In this document: positions 46,255 through 52,780 of the stretch, one piece after another
Layout: each line of letters opens with the position of its first letter
Position numbering within the stretch: the stretch's first letter is position 1
NCBI RefSeq assembly: GCF_044755465.1
Contig: NZ_JBIVRB010000001.1
Span: 248,001-312,000 of the forward strand
Direction: 5' to 3'
Length of the DNA: 64,000 nt
Source: Peterkaempfera sp044755465
GTDB taxonomy: Bacteria; Actinomycetota; Actinomycetes; Streptomycetales; Streptomycetaceae
The notes under the pieces: generated by a model
Databases searched by the model: none
Seen by the model: only the letters and a program-made list of their open reading frames with translations
What the model was told of the DNA's origin: nothing
Program-made: the position numbers and the translations under genes

Positions 46255-46455
46255 TTATCCACAGAACCGGGCCCGAGCGGCCGCAATCGGTGGAGCAGAT
46301 GGGTTCTACTCGCGTCCACCTGGGTTCTCATCCGATGGACAGAAGAGGCGACGACTACTGCCCGAGGCGGGCGGCCATCCGGGTGGGGGTACCGACTCTC
46401 AAGTTATCCACAGACAGTCTGAACTTTTCCCCACTGTGGATAACTGTGTGGACAA
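46255..46455. promoter_or_regulatory. Cluster of four perfect DnaA boxes outside oriC
   Basis: TTATCCACA occurs at 46255-46263 and 46404-46412, its inverse TGTGGATAA at 46435-46443, and inverse TTGTCCACA at 46447-46455. All four match consensus exactly, while most boxes in oriC are imperfect. The last three lie within 52 bases in mixed orientation. The whole 46211-46602 gap between the convergent rhomboid and crgA genes has no gene. DnaA titration or a regulatory role is likely; box clusters outside oriC have been studied in S. coelicolor. Confidence 0.8.
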
Positions 46456-46602
46456 GCCCAATGTAGGACCATCCCAGCGCACCGGAACGGGTGCGCCCCG
46501 AGCGGCGGACGGCATGCCGACGGCGGTGGCCGCGATTGCGGCCACCGTCAGCGTACGGAGAGCGGCGGAATGCCTGAAAGGGGAGCGGCGAAGGGGCGCC
46601 GC

Positions 46603-46860
46603 TCACTTCCACTGCGTGGAGACGCCGAAGCCTGCGGCGATGAAGCCGAAGCCCACCAGGATGTTCCAGTTGCCCCAGCTGCCGATCGGCCAGGCGGCAC
46701 TCGTCACGTAGTAGACGACGATCCAGGCCAGGCCGACCAGGAACATCGTCAACATCAGCGGGGCGACCCAGCCGCGACCGGCGTCCAGATTGACCGCCGC
46801 CGTGCCGCCGGGCGGCGGTGGCGTGTAGTCGGACTTCTTGCGGAGACGAGACTTCGGCAC
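46603..46860 (-). CDS. crgA: Cell division protein CrgA
   Basis: This 85-residue membrane protein coordinates septation and, in Streptomyces, delays sporulation septa. The sequence starts PKSRLRKKSDYTPPPP and has two membrane helices (PLMLTMFLVGLAWIVVYYV; WNILVGFGFIAAGFGVSTQW). The GTG at 46860 follows AGGAGAG. Length and sequence match the family. It is divergent from the DUF881 gene, as in S. coelicolor and mycobacteria. Confidence 0.97.
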   Translation of the reverse strand: MPKSRLRKKSDYTPPPPGGTAAVNLDAGRGWVAPLMLTMFLVGLAWIVVYYVTSAAWPIGSWGNWNILVGFGFIAAGFGVSTQWK

Positions 46861-47007
46861 GAGGAACTCTCCTGTCGATGCGCTGCATGACCGCGCAGGG
46901 CTAGTGGCGGCTGCCGGGGCTGCGGAACGCGTTCCGATGCGGTCCGCGCACGCCACCGGCGTCCGTTAGCGTAGTGGCTCGCCGGGTCGGAAGGAGATAA
47001 GGGTACG

Positions 47008-47781
47008 GTGCCAGAATCCGAGATTTCCGCCCGTCCGCCCGTCGGCCGCCGTCCAGCCGCCCGAATTGTCGGCCGTGTGCTGACCTGCGCTGTCTTCGCG
47101 CTCGCCGGTCTGCTCTTCTGCGTCAGCGCGCTCACCGCCCACGGCACCAATCTGCGCACCGATGACTCGCTGCTGCGGCTCAGCGACGTCATAAGGGAGA
47201 AGAGCGAGCAGAACCAGCAGACCCAGCGCCAGGTGGCCGAGGTCCAGCAGCAGGTGGACGACCTCGCGGAGCAGCAGGGCCAGAATCCGGCCGACATCAA
47301 GCGGCTGAACGCCCTGGAGCGCGCCTCCGGCCTGGACCCGCTGAAGGGCCCCGGCCTCGCCGTCACCCTGAACGACGCCCCGCCCGGCGCCACCGCCCGC
47401 ATCCCCGGCGTCCCCGACCCCGGCCCCAACGACCTGGTCATCCACCAGCAGGACATCCAGGCCGTGGTCAACGCCCTGTGGCGCGGCGGCGCCAAGGGCG
47501 TGCAGGTCATGGACCAGCGGCTGATCGCCACCAGCGCGGTGCGCTGCGTGGGCAACACCCTGATCCTCCAGGGCCGGGTCTACTCCCCGCCCTACGTGGT
47601 CAAGGCCGTCGGGGACGTCTCCGCACTGCGGGCCGCGATCGACGCCGACCCGTACATCAGCAACTACCTGCAGTACGTCAACGCCTACGGCCTGGGCTGG
47701 AAGGTCGAGCAGAGCAAGTCGGCCACCCTCCCCGGCTACACCGGCACCGTCGACCTGCGCTACGCCCAGGCCGCCCCGTAG
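47008..47781 (+). CDS. DUF881 family membrane protein
   Basis: This 257-residue protein has one N-terminal membrane helix (VLTCAVFALAGLLFCVSALT), a coiled coil (about residues 55-90, KSEQNQQTQRQVAEVQQQVD) and the external DUF881 domain with GPGLAVTLNDAPPG, DIQAVVNALWRGGAKGVQVM and DQRLIATSAVRCVGNTLILQ. The GTG at 47008 begins VPESEISARP and has AAGGAG upstream. DUF881 proteins accompany division genes in Gram-positive bacteria (Rv0012 here); a role at the septum is plausible but unproven. Confidence 0.92.
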   Translation: MPESEISARPPVGRRPAARIVGRVLTCAVFALAGLLFCVSALTAHGTNLRTDDSLLRLSDVIREKSEQNQQTQRQVAEVQQQVDDLAEQQGQNPADIKRLNALERASGLDPLKGPGLAVTLNDAPPGATARIPGVPDPGPNDLVIHQQDIQAVVNALWRGGAKGVQVMDQRLIATSAVRCVGNTLILQGRVYSPPYVVKAVGDVSALRAAIDADPYISNYLQYVNAYGLGWKVEQSKSATLPGYTGTVDLRYAQAAP

Positions 47782-47884
47782 CGACGGCCGGCGCCCTTTA
47801 CCACCCGGCGCCGGTAATCCGCTCCCCGCCACCCGCCGGGCGCACCTCCCCGTAGTCTTGGCCCGAGGCGAGGGAAGGAGCGGC

Positions 47885-48187
47885 ATGTACGGCTGGATCT
47901 GGCGGCGGCTGCCGGGCAAAGTCCTGGTGAAGGCGGTCATCTCGCTGCTGCTGGTGTTCGGGATCGTCTACGTTCTCTTCCAGCACGTCTTCCCCTGGGC
48001 CGAACCGCTGCTCCCCTTCGGCGAAGTCACCGTGAACGACGGGGGCTCCTCCGGCGTTCAACCCTCCGGCAGTCCCCGTCCCACTCCCAGCAGCGGCGAG
48101 ACGGCCCTCAACGGCGCAGCGGCCCCCTCCGCCGTGGTCGGCACCCTCTCCCACCGTGTCCTGAACCCCGGAGCAGCGCAGGCATGA
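47885..48187 (+). CDS. Small single-pass membrane protein, unknown
   Basis: This 100-residue protein starts at ATG 47885, with AAGGAG upstream. It reads YGWIWRRLPGKVLVKAVISL, then one membrane helix (LLLVFGIVYVLFQHVFPWAE) and a Ser/Pro/Gly-rich external tail. Its stop overlaps the start of the amidotransferase gene (ATGA), so they are coupled. A short membrane protein in this position is common in actinomycetes. I do not recognise a function. Confidence 0.82.
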   Translation: MYGWIWRRLPGKVLVKAVISLLLVFGIVYVLFQHVFPWAEPLLPFGEVTVNDGGSSGVQPSGSPRPTPSSGETALNGAAAPSAVVGTLSHRVLNPGAAQA

Positions 48188-48831
48188 CCGCACGAATCCT
48201 GGTCGTCGACAACTACGACAGCTTCGTCTTCAACCTGGTGCAGTACCTGTACCAGCTCGGCGCCACCTGCGAGGTGGTCCGCAACGACGAGGTGGCCGTC
48301 GGCCACGCCACCCGCCGCGAGGGCGACCACGGCTTCGACGGCGTGCTGCTCTCCCCCGGTCCCGGCACGCCGGAGGAGGCGGGGGTGTGCGTCGAGATGG
48401 TGCACCACTGCGCCGCCGCCGGGCTGCCGGTCTTCGGGGTCTGCCTGGGCCTCCAGTCGATCGCGGTCGCGTACGGCGCCGTGGTGGGCCGCGCCCCGGA
48501 GCTGCTGCACGGCAAGACCTCCCGGGTGCTGCACGAGGGCGCCGGCGTCTTCGCCGGGCTGCCGTCGCCGTTCACCGCCACCCGCTACCACTCGCTCGCC
48601 GTCGTGCAGGACACCGTGCCCGCCGAGCTGGAGGCCACCTCATGGACGGAGAGCGGCGTCATCATGGGGCTGCGGCACCGCGAGGCGGCGGTGGAGGGCG
48701 TGCAGTTCCACCCCGAGTCGGTGCTGACCGAGCACGGCCACCGCATGCTGGCCAACTGGCTGACGCAGTGCGGGGACGGCGGAGCGGTTGATCGCTCCGC
48801 CGGTCTGGCGCCGGTGATCGGTCGGGGCTGA
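48184..48831 (+). CDS. pabA: Glutamine amidotransferase, anthranilate/aminodeoxychorismate synthase component II
   Basis: This 215-residue class I amidotransferase releases ammonia from glutamine for a chorismate-using partner. It begins ILVVDNYDSFVFNLVQYLYQ. The catalytic nucleophile lies in FGVCLGLQ and the His-Glu pair in GVQFHPESVLTEHG. Either TrpG or PabA is possible; no partner (TrpE or PabB) is in the window. Its place between DUF881 and the sortases or pknB is conserved (Rv0013). It is coupled to the small membrane protein before it, and the sortase gene starts 4 bases after it. Confidence 0.92.
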   Translation: MTARILVVDNYDSFVFNLVQYLYQLGATCEVVRNDEVAVGHATRREGDHGFDGVLLSPGPGTPEEAGVCVEMVHHCAAAGLPVFGVCLGLQSIAVAYGAVVGRAPELLHGKTSRVLHEGAGVFAGLPSPFTATRYHSLAVVQDTVPAELEATSWTESGVIMGLRHREAAVEGVQFHPESVLTEHGHRMLANWLTQCGDGGAVDRSAGLAPVIGRG

Positions 48832-48835
48832 CCAG

Positions 48836-49882
48836 GTGACAGCGGTCCGGCCGGAGAGCAGGGGCGCCCAGCCCGAGCCCGAGGACGAGTCGTCGTACAG
48901 CGTGTACGTCGAGGACACCATGCGGCTGCGGGCCCTGCCCGACCCCGCGGCGGGCGCCTCCGGCACACCCGCCGGACCGGACGACACCCTGCAACTGCGG
49001 CTGCCCGAGCCGTCGCTGTGGGCCGGGGTGCCGGTGGAGCCCGCAGGTCCGGGCCGCGCCGAGCGGCGCCGTGCGGCCCGTGGGCAGGGCCGGGGGCGGG
49101 GCCGGCACCCGGAGCCGGAGGAGGCCGCCGTACGGCCCGTGGCGGGCCGCCACGGGCGTCGTGCGGCTGCCGCAGCCGCCGAGCCGCTGGGCGTCAAGCT
49201 GGTCCGCGCGGCGGGGGAGCTGTGCGTGACGCTCGGCGTGCTGCTGCTGCTCTTCGTCTCGTACCAGCTGTGGTGGACCAACGTCCGCGCCCACCAGGCC
49301 GCCGACGGGGCGACCAACCGGCTGGAGGAGCAGTGGAGCAAGGGCAACGCGGGCGGCACCCGGGACCCGGACGACCCGCGCGACCCGGGGACCTTCGCGC
49401 CGGGTGAGGGCTTCGCCGTCATCTGGATTCCCAAGCTGGACGTGAAGGCGCCGATCGCGGAGGGCACCGACAAGCACTCCGTGCTGGACAAGGGCGAGGT
49501 CGGGCACTACACGGGGGAGCTCCAGTCCGCGATGCCCTGGGACAAGACCGGCAACTTCGCGCTCGCCGCGCACCGCAACACCCATGGCGAACCGTTCCGC
49601 TACATCAACCGGCTGGCGGTCGGCGACAAGGTCGTGGTGGAGACGGCCGAGACGTACTACACGTACGAGATCACCAGTGCCCTGCCGCAGACCCCGCCGT
49701 CCAACGTCAGCGTGATCCAGCCGATCCCGGTCGGCTCCGGGTTCACCAAGCCGGGCCGGTACATCACCCTGACCACCTGCACCCCGGAGTTCCACTCCAC
49801 GTACCGCTTGATCCTCTGGGGCAAGATGGTCGAAGAACGGCCGCGGAGCAAGGGCAAGCCCGACGCTCTGCTGGGCTCGTAG
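48836..49882 (+). CDS. srtE: Class E sortase (first copy)
   Basis: This 348-residue transpeptidase links LAxTG-type proteins, such as chaplins in Streptomyces, to the cell wall. A long Arg/Ala/Pro-rich cytoplasmic tail precedes one membrane helix near residues 125-145 (LCVTLGVLLLLFVSYQLWW). The outer domain has catalytic His246 (AAHRNTHGEPF), Cys315 (TTCTPEF) and Arg324 (STYRLILWG). The GTG at 48836 is used; the family-like helix and domain are unaffected by the choice. It is followed 15 bases later by a second sortase, the pair equivalent to S. coelicolor SrtE1/SrtE2. Confidence 0.95.
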   Translation: MTAVRPESRGAQPEPEDESSYSVYVEDTMRLRALPDPAAGASGTPAGPDDTLQLRLPEPSLWAGVPVEPAGPGRAERRRAARGQGRGRGRHPEPEEAAVRPVAGRHGRRAAAAAAEPLGVKLVRAAGELCVTLGVLLLLFVSYQLWWTNVRAHQAADGATNRLEEQWSKGNAGGTRDPDDPRDPGTFAPGEGFAVIWIPKLDVKAPIAEGTDKHSVLDKGEVGHYTGELQSAMPWDKTGNFALAAHRNTHGEPFRYINRLAVGDKVVVETAETYYTYEITSALPQTPPSNVSVIQPIPVGSGFTKPGRYITLTTCTPEFHSTYRLILWGKMVEERPRSKGKPDALLGS

Positions 49883-49897
49883 GAAAGCGGAGGACCA

Positions 49898-50629
49898 TTG
49901 GCAGGGAACCGGGGACGAAGCAGGGCTGCGGCTGCGGCGGGGGTCGTCGGCGAGTTGCTGATCACCCTGGGCGTGGTGCTGGGGCTGTTCGTCGCCTACT
50001 CGCTGTGGTGGACCAATGTGCTGGCCGACCGGCACGCGGCGACCGAGGCCGGCCAGTTGCGCCGGCAGTGGAGTCAGCAGCAGCCGGCCACGGACGGTTC
50101 CAAGAAGCCGGGCGACTCGGCGGTGCGGCACCCGCACTTCGCCACCGGTGACTCCGTCGGCTTCCTGCACGTCCCCGCGATGGGCAAGGACTTCACGGTG
50201 CTGATCAGGATGGGCACCGGCACCGACATCCTCAACGAGGGCGTGGCGGGCGTCTACCAGGAGCCGTACGCGGCGGCGATGCCGTGGGCCAAGGTCGGCA
50301 ACTTCGCGCTCGCCGCGCACCGCGACGGCCACGGCGCCAAGTTCCACAACCTCGACAAGGTGCACAAGGGCGACTCCGTCGTGGTGGAGACGGCCGACAC
50401 CTGGTACGTCTACCGGGTCGACAGCAGCCTGCCGGAGACCTCGAAGTTCAACACCGGCGTGGTCGCGCCCGTCCCCGAGGGCTCCGGGTACACCAAGCCG
50501 GGGAAGTACATCACCCTCACCACCTGCACCCCGGTCTACACCTCCCGCTACCGGATGGCGGTCTGGGGGACCCTGGTGCGCACCGTGCCGGTCGACGCCA
50601 AGCGGACCCCGCCGGCCGAGCTGCGCTGA
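49898..50629 (+). CDS. srtE: Class E sortase (second copy)
   Basis: This 243-residue sortase has a membrane helix near residues 17-40 (ELLITLGVVLGLFVAYSLWW) and catalytic His141 (AAHRDGHGAKF), Cys210 (TTCTPVY) and Arg219 (SRYRMAVWG). It lacks the long cytoplasmic tail of the first copy. A rare TTG start at 49898 is supported by GCGGAGG just upstream and by the N-terminus that follows. The two sortases differ clearly, so they may sort different substrates. It ends the plus-strand run before the accessory pair. Confidence 0.94.
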   Translation: MAGNRGRSRAAAAAGVVGELLITLGVVLGLFVAYSLWWTNVLADRHAATEAGQLRRQWSQQQPATDGSKKPGDSAVRHPHFATGDSVGFLHVPAMGKDFTVLIRMGTGTDILNEGVAGVYQEPYAAAMPWAKVGNFALAAHRDGHGAKFHNLDKVHKGDSVVVETADTWYVYRVDSSLPETSKFNTGVVAPVPEGSGYTKPGKYITLTTCTPVYTSRYRMAVWGTLVRTVPVDAKRTPPAELR

Positions 50630-50755
50630 GCGCTGCCCGGGGGCGGTTCCCGGGGGCGGTGGGAGGTGGCTGGGGGCGTGTGGCGGGCTGCGCACGCCGG
50701 GGGCGGGCGCCTGGGCGCTGCTCCGGAGACGTGACCTGGTGCCGGGATCGGCCGT

Positions 50756-50777
50756 TGGGTAGTTCGAGAAGTACCCA
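50756..50777. promoter_or_regulatory. Inverted repeat upstream of the HTH gene
   Basis: TGGGTA (50756-50761) and TACCCA (50772-50777) form a 6-bp inverted repeat with a 10-base spacer, 78 bases before the HTH gene. It may be the operator of that gene. Confidence 0.4.
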
Positions 50778-50854
50778 CAGAGCCGAACACCTGGCATAGA
50801 TGACCCCGGCGGTGCGCCAACACCCCGGGGCCCGACACAGGAGCCAAACCTCCG

Positions 50855-51979
50855 ATGCACGTTCATTTTAGCCAGCCCGCGCGCTTTCTTCAGGCTCCCC
50901 ACGACATCATCCGCCACCCGCGTCTGAGCGGGACGGCCACCAAGCTCCTGCTGTGCGCCCTCGCGCTCCCCTCCGGCGCCGCCGAGACCGTCCAGACCAT
51001 CGCCGCCCGGCTGCCCGAGGGCAAGGCGGCGATCAGCACGGCCCGGCAGCAGCTGATCGCCGAGGGCTATCTGCACGTACGCAGGTTCCAGCACCCGACC
51101 CGGGGCACCTGGGCCACCCGCACCCTGGTCTCCAGCGTGCCGCTGCACGACCCGGCCGAGATCGCCGCCGCCTGGTCGGCTGCCGAGGCGGCCGGTGCCG
51201 AGGCGGCCGACGCCGCCGAGCCGGACGAGGGCGACGACGAGGATGAGCAGGGCGGGGGGCCGGGCGGGGGTCCGGGAGGGGGTCCGGAAAGGGGTCCGGG
51301 AGGGGGTCCGGCTGGGGACGCCGGTCGGGTGCCGGACCGGCGCCCGACAGCCGGGTTCCCAGCAGTCGGGCGGGCGGAGCGTCGGCGGCCCGGCAGTTCC
51401 CCCAAGGGGTTGAATAACCGGGGGAATACCCTCCCACCCCCGCGGCCGGCCGAGCGCGAGCGGAGCGGCGGCGCTGCCGCCGGTGCCGGGACCGCGGCCG
51501 CAGCGCCGCCGGACGTCCCCGAGATCGGGGCGGAGCGGGCCGCCGAGGCGGCCAAGGTGCTGCTGCGGGCCGTCGAGTCCGAACCCCGGCTGCGGATCGG
51601 CCTGGCGGAGGCCCTGCGGCTGGCGCCGCTGGCCGCCGAGTGGCTGGCCCGGGGCGCCACCCTGGGCGATCTGCGGCTGTCGCTGCTGTCCGGCCTGCCG
51701 AGCTGCGTGCACTCCGCCGTCGGGCTGCTCCGGAACCGGCTGACCCGCAAGATGCCCCCGGCGCCGACCCCGGCGCCCCCGCCACCGGTCCGCCACGAGT
51801 GCCCCGAGTGCGCCGCTCCCGTCCCGCAGCCGGGCATCTGCCGCTGCTGCGCCGGGCTCACCCCGGCGAGCCCGTACGGGCCCCGTCCGGCCCCGCAGGT
51901 GGCCATCAGCGGCGCCGCGCGGGCTCGGGCGGCCATGACCCGCAGCCGCCACCGGGGTGCCGTCCCCGCGTACGCCTGA
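50855..51979 (+). CDS. Helix-turn-helix protein with C-terminal zinc-ribbon-like motif
   Basis: This 374-residue protein has a winged-helix-like N-terminal domain (residues 1-105) starting HVHFSQPARFLQAPHDIIRH and including TATKLLLCALALP and AAISTARQQLIAEGYLHVRR. A long Gly/Glu/Asp-rich linker follows. A second helical domain (about 225-305) has EAAKVLLRAVESEPRLRIGL and a short zinc-ribbon-like CPECAAPVPQPGICRCC lies near residues 312-330. Multi-copy relatives with this N-terminus occur in streptomycetes and are annotated only as helix-turn-helix proteins. It sits where S. coelicolor has no gene between the sortases and pknB, and runs with the next gene 25 bases on. Confidence 0.75.
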   Translation: MHVHFSQPARFLQAPHDIIRHPRLSGTATKLLLCALALPSGAAETVQTIAARLPEGKAAISTARQQLIAEGYLHVRRFQHPTRGTWATRTLVSSVPLHDPAEIAAAWSAAEAAGAEAADAAEPDEGDDEDEQGGGPGGGPGGGPERGPGGGPAGDAGRVPDRRPTAGFPAVGRAERRRPGSSPKGLNNRGNTLPPPRPAERERSGGAAAGAGTAAAAPPDVPEIGAERAAEAAKVLLRAVESEPRLRIGLAEALRLAPLAAEWLARGATLGDLRLSLLSGLPSCVHSAVGLLRNRLTRKMPPAPTPAPPPPVRHECPECAAPVPQPGICRCCAGLTPASPYGPRPAPQVAISGAARARAAMTRSRHRGAVPAYA

Positions 51980-52004
51980 CCCGACGACCCCGAGGGGACC
52001 GACC

Positions 52005-52706
52005 ATGGACCGCCAAGCCGTCATCCTGGAGTCGCGCACCATGCGCGACAGCCTCACTTCACGGACCGAAGCCCTCGACCGGGCCAAGGCACTCCGGCTG
52101 CTGCCCGACGACCTGCACCTCACGACGCGGCTGGTGGCCGAGTACTTCGAGGTGGGCGAGGAGGCAGTCAAGAGCCTCGTCAAGCGGCACCGCGAGGAGT
52201 TGCTGCGCAGTGGCTACCGACTGCTGCAAGGCGATGAGCTGCGCAAACACCTAGGGTCCACCTTGGACCCTAGGTCGGTGCCGGGCCGTGGCCTGGCGCT
52301 GTTCACCCGCCGAGCGGTGCTCAATGTGGCGATGCTGCTGCGCGACAGCGAGGTGGCCCGCCAGGTCCGGGTGCAGCTGCTGGACCTCGCGGACGCGGCG
52401 CGGCCGTCCGCCGGGCTGGACGCGCTGGTCGAGGAGATCGTGGCTCGGGCCACCCCTCGGCTGCTGGCGGTTGCCCGGCAGGCGGCCCGGCAGGCGGCCC
52501 AGGAGGCGGCCCGGCAGGTGGCCGAGGAGGTCGTCGCCGGGCGCCTGGAGTCGCACGCCAGGGTGGTGGGCGCGATGAGCTGCCGCCTGGCGGACCTGGA
52601 CTCGGCGCTGCGGGAGGTCCGCAGCCGGATGGACTCGCTGTGCACGCAGTGGTCGCAGCGGTCGGAGTGGGACCGCCGCCGCAAGCGCCGCTGCCGCTGC
52701 CGCTGA
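52005..52706 (+). CDS. Phage-antirepressor-like DNA-binding protein
   Basis: This 233-residue protein has a helical N-terminal domain (about 1-115): TMRDSLTSRTEALDRAKALR, LTTRLVAEYFEVGEEAVKSL and LFTRRAVLNVAMLLRDSEVA. The last segment resembles the conserved helix of Bro/Rha-type phage regulators. A coiled coil (about 145-190, Arg/Gln/Ala-rich) and a strongly basic Arg/Cys end follow. Some streptomycete relatives carry an unsupported restriction-endonuclease label; no nuclease motif is visible here. The ATG at 52005 has GAGGGG upstream. A perfect 12-bp inverted repeat lies inside the gene at 52249-52275. Confidence 0.7.
   Translation: MDRQAVILESRTMRDSLTSRTEALDRAKALRLLPDDLHLTTRLVAEYFEVGEEAVKSLVKRHREELLRSGYRLLQGDELRKHLGSTLDPRSVPGRGLALFTRRAVLNVAMLLRDSEVARQVRVQLLDLADAARPSAGLDALVEEIVARATPRLLAVARQAARQAAQEAARQVAEEVVAGRLESHARVVGAMSCRLADLDSALREVRSRMDSLCTQWSQRSEWDRRRKRRCRCR
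52249..52275. repeat. Perfect 12-bp inverted repeat inside the antirepressor-like gene
   Basis: ACCTAGGGTCCA (52249-52260) and TGGACCCTAGGT (52264-52275) are exact inverted copies with a 3-base centre, within codons for HLGSTLDPRSV. A perfect 27-bp element in coding sequence suggests a protein binding site or an mRNA hairpin. Confidence 0.9.
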
Positions 52707-52718
52707 GGGTGTGCACAA

Positions 52719-52761
52719 CGGCGGAGGGGCTGTGGACGAGTTGTCCACAGCCCCTCCGCCG
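52719..52761. terminator. Bidirectional terminator containing DnaA boxes
   Basis: A perfect 19-bp stem (52719-52737 with 52743-52761) has a 5-base loop between convergent genes. The top of the stem contains TGTGGAC and, on the other arm plus loop, a perfect DnaA box TTGTCCACA (52741-52749). Confidence 0.9.
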
Positions 52762-52780
52762 GGATCACCGGCAGCTCGGA

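Noticed and set aside
51240..51320. GGGGGTCCGG-type short repeats in the HTH gene as a possible CRISPR-like or integration array
   Set aside because: They are simple codon repeats for Gly/Pro in the linker, with no spacers.
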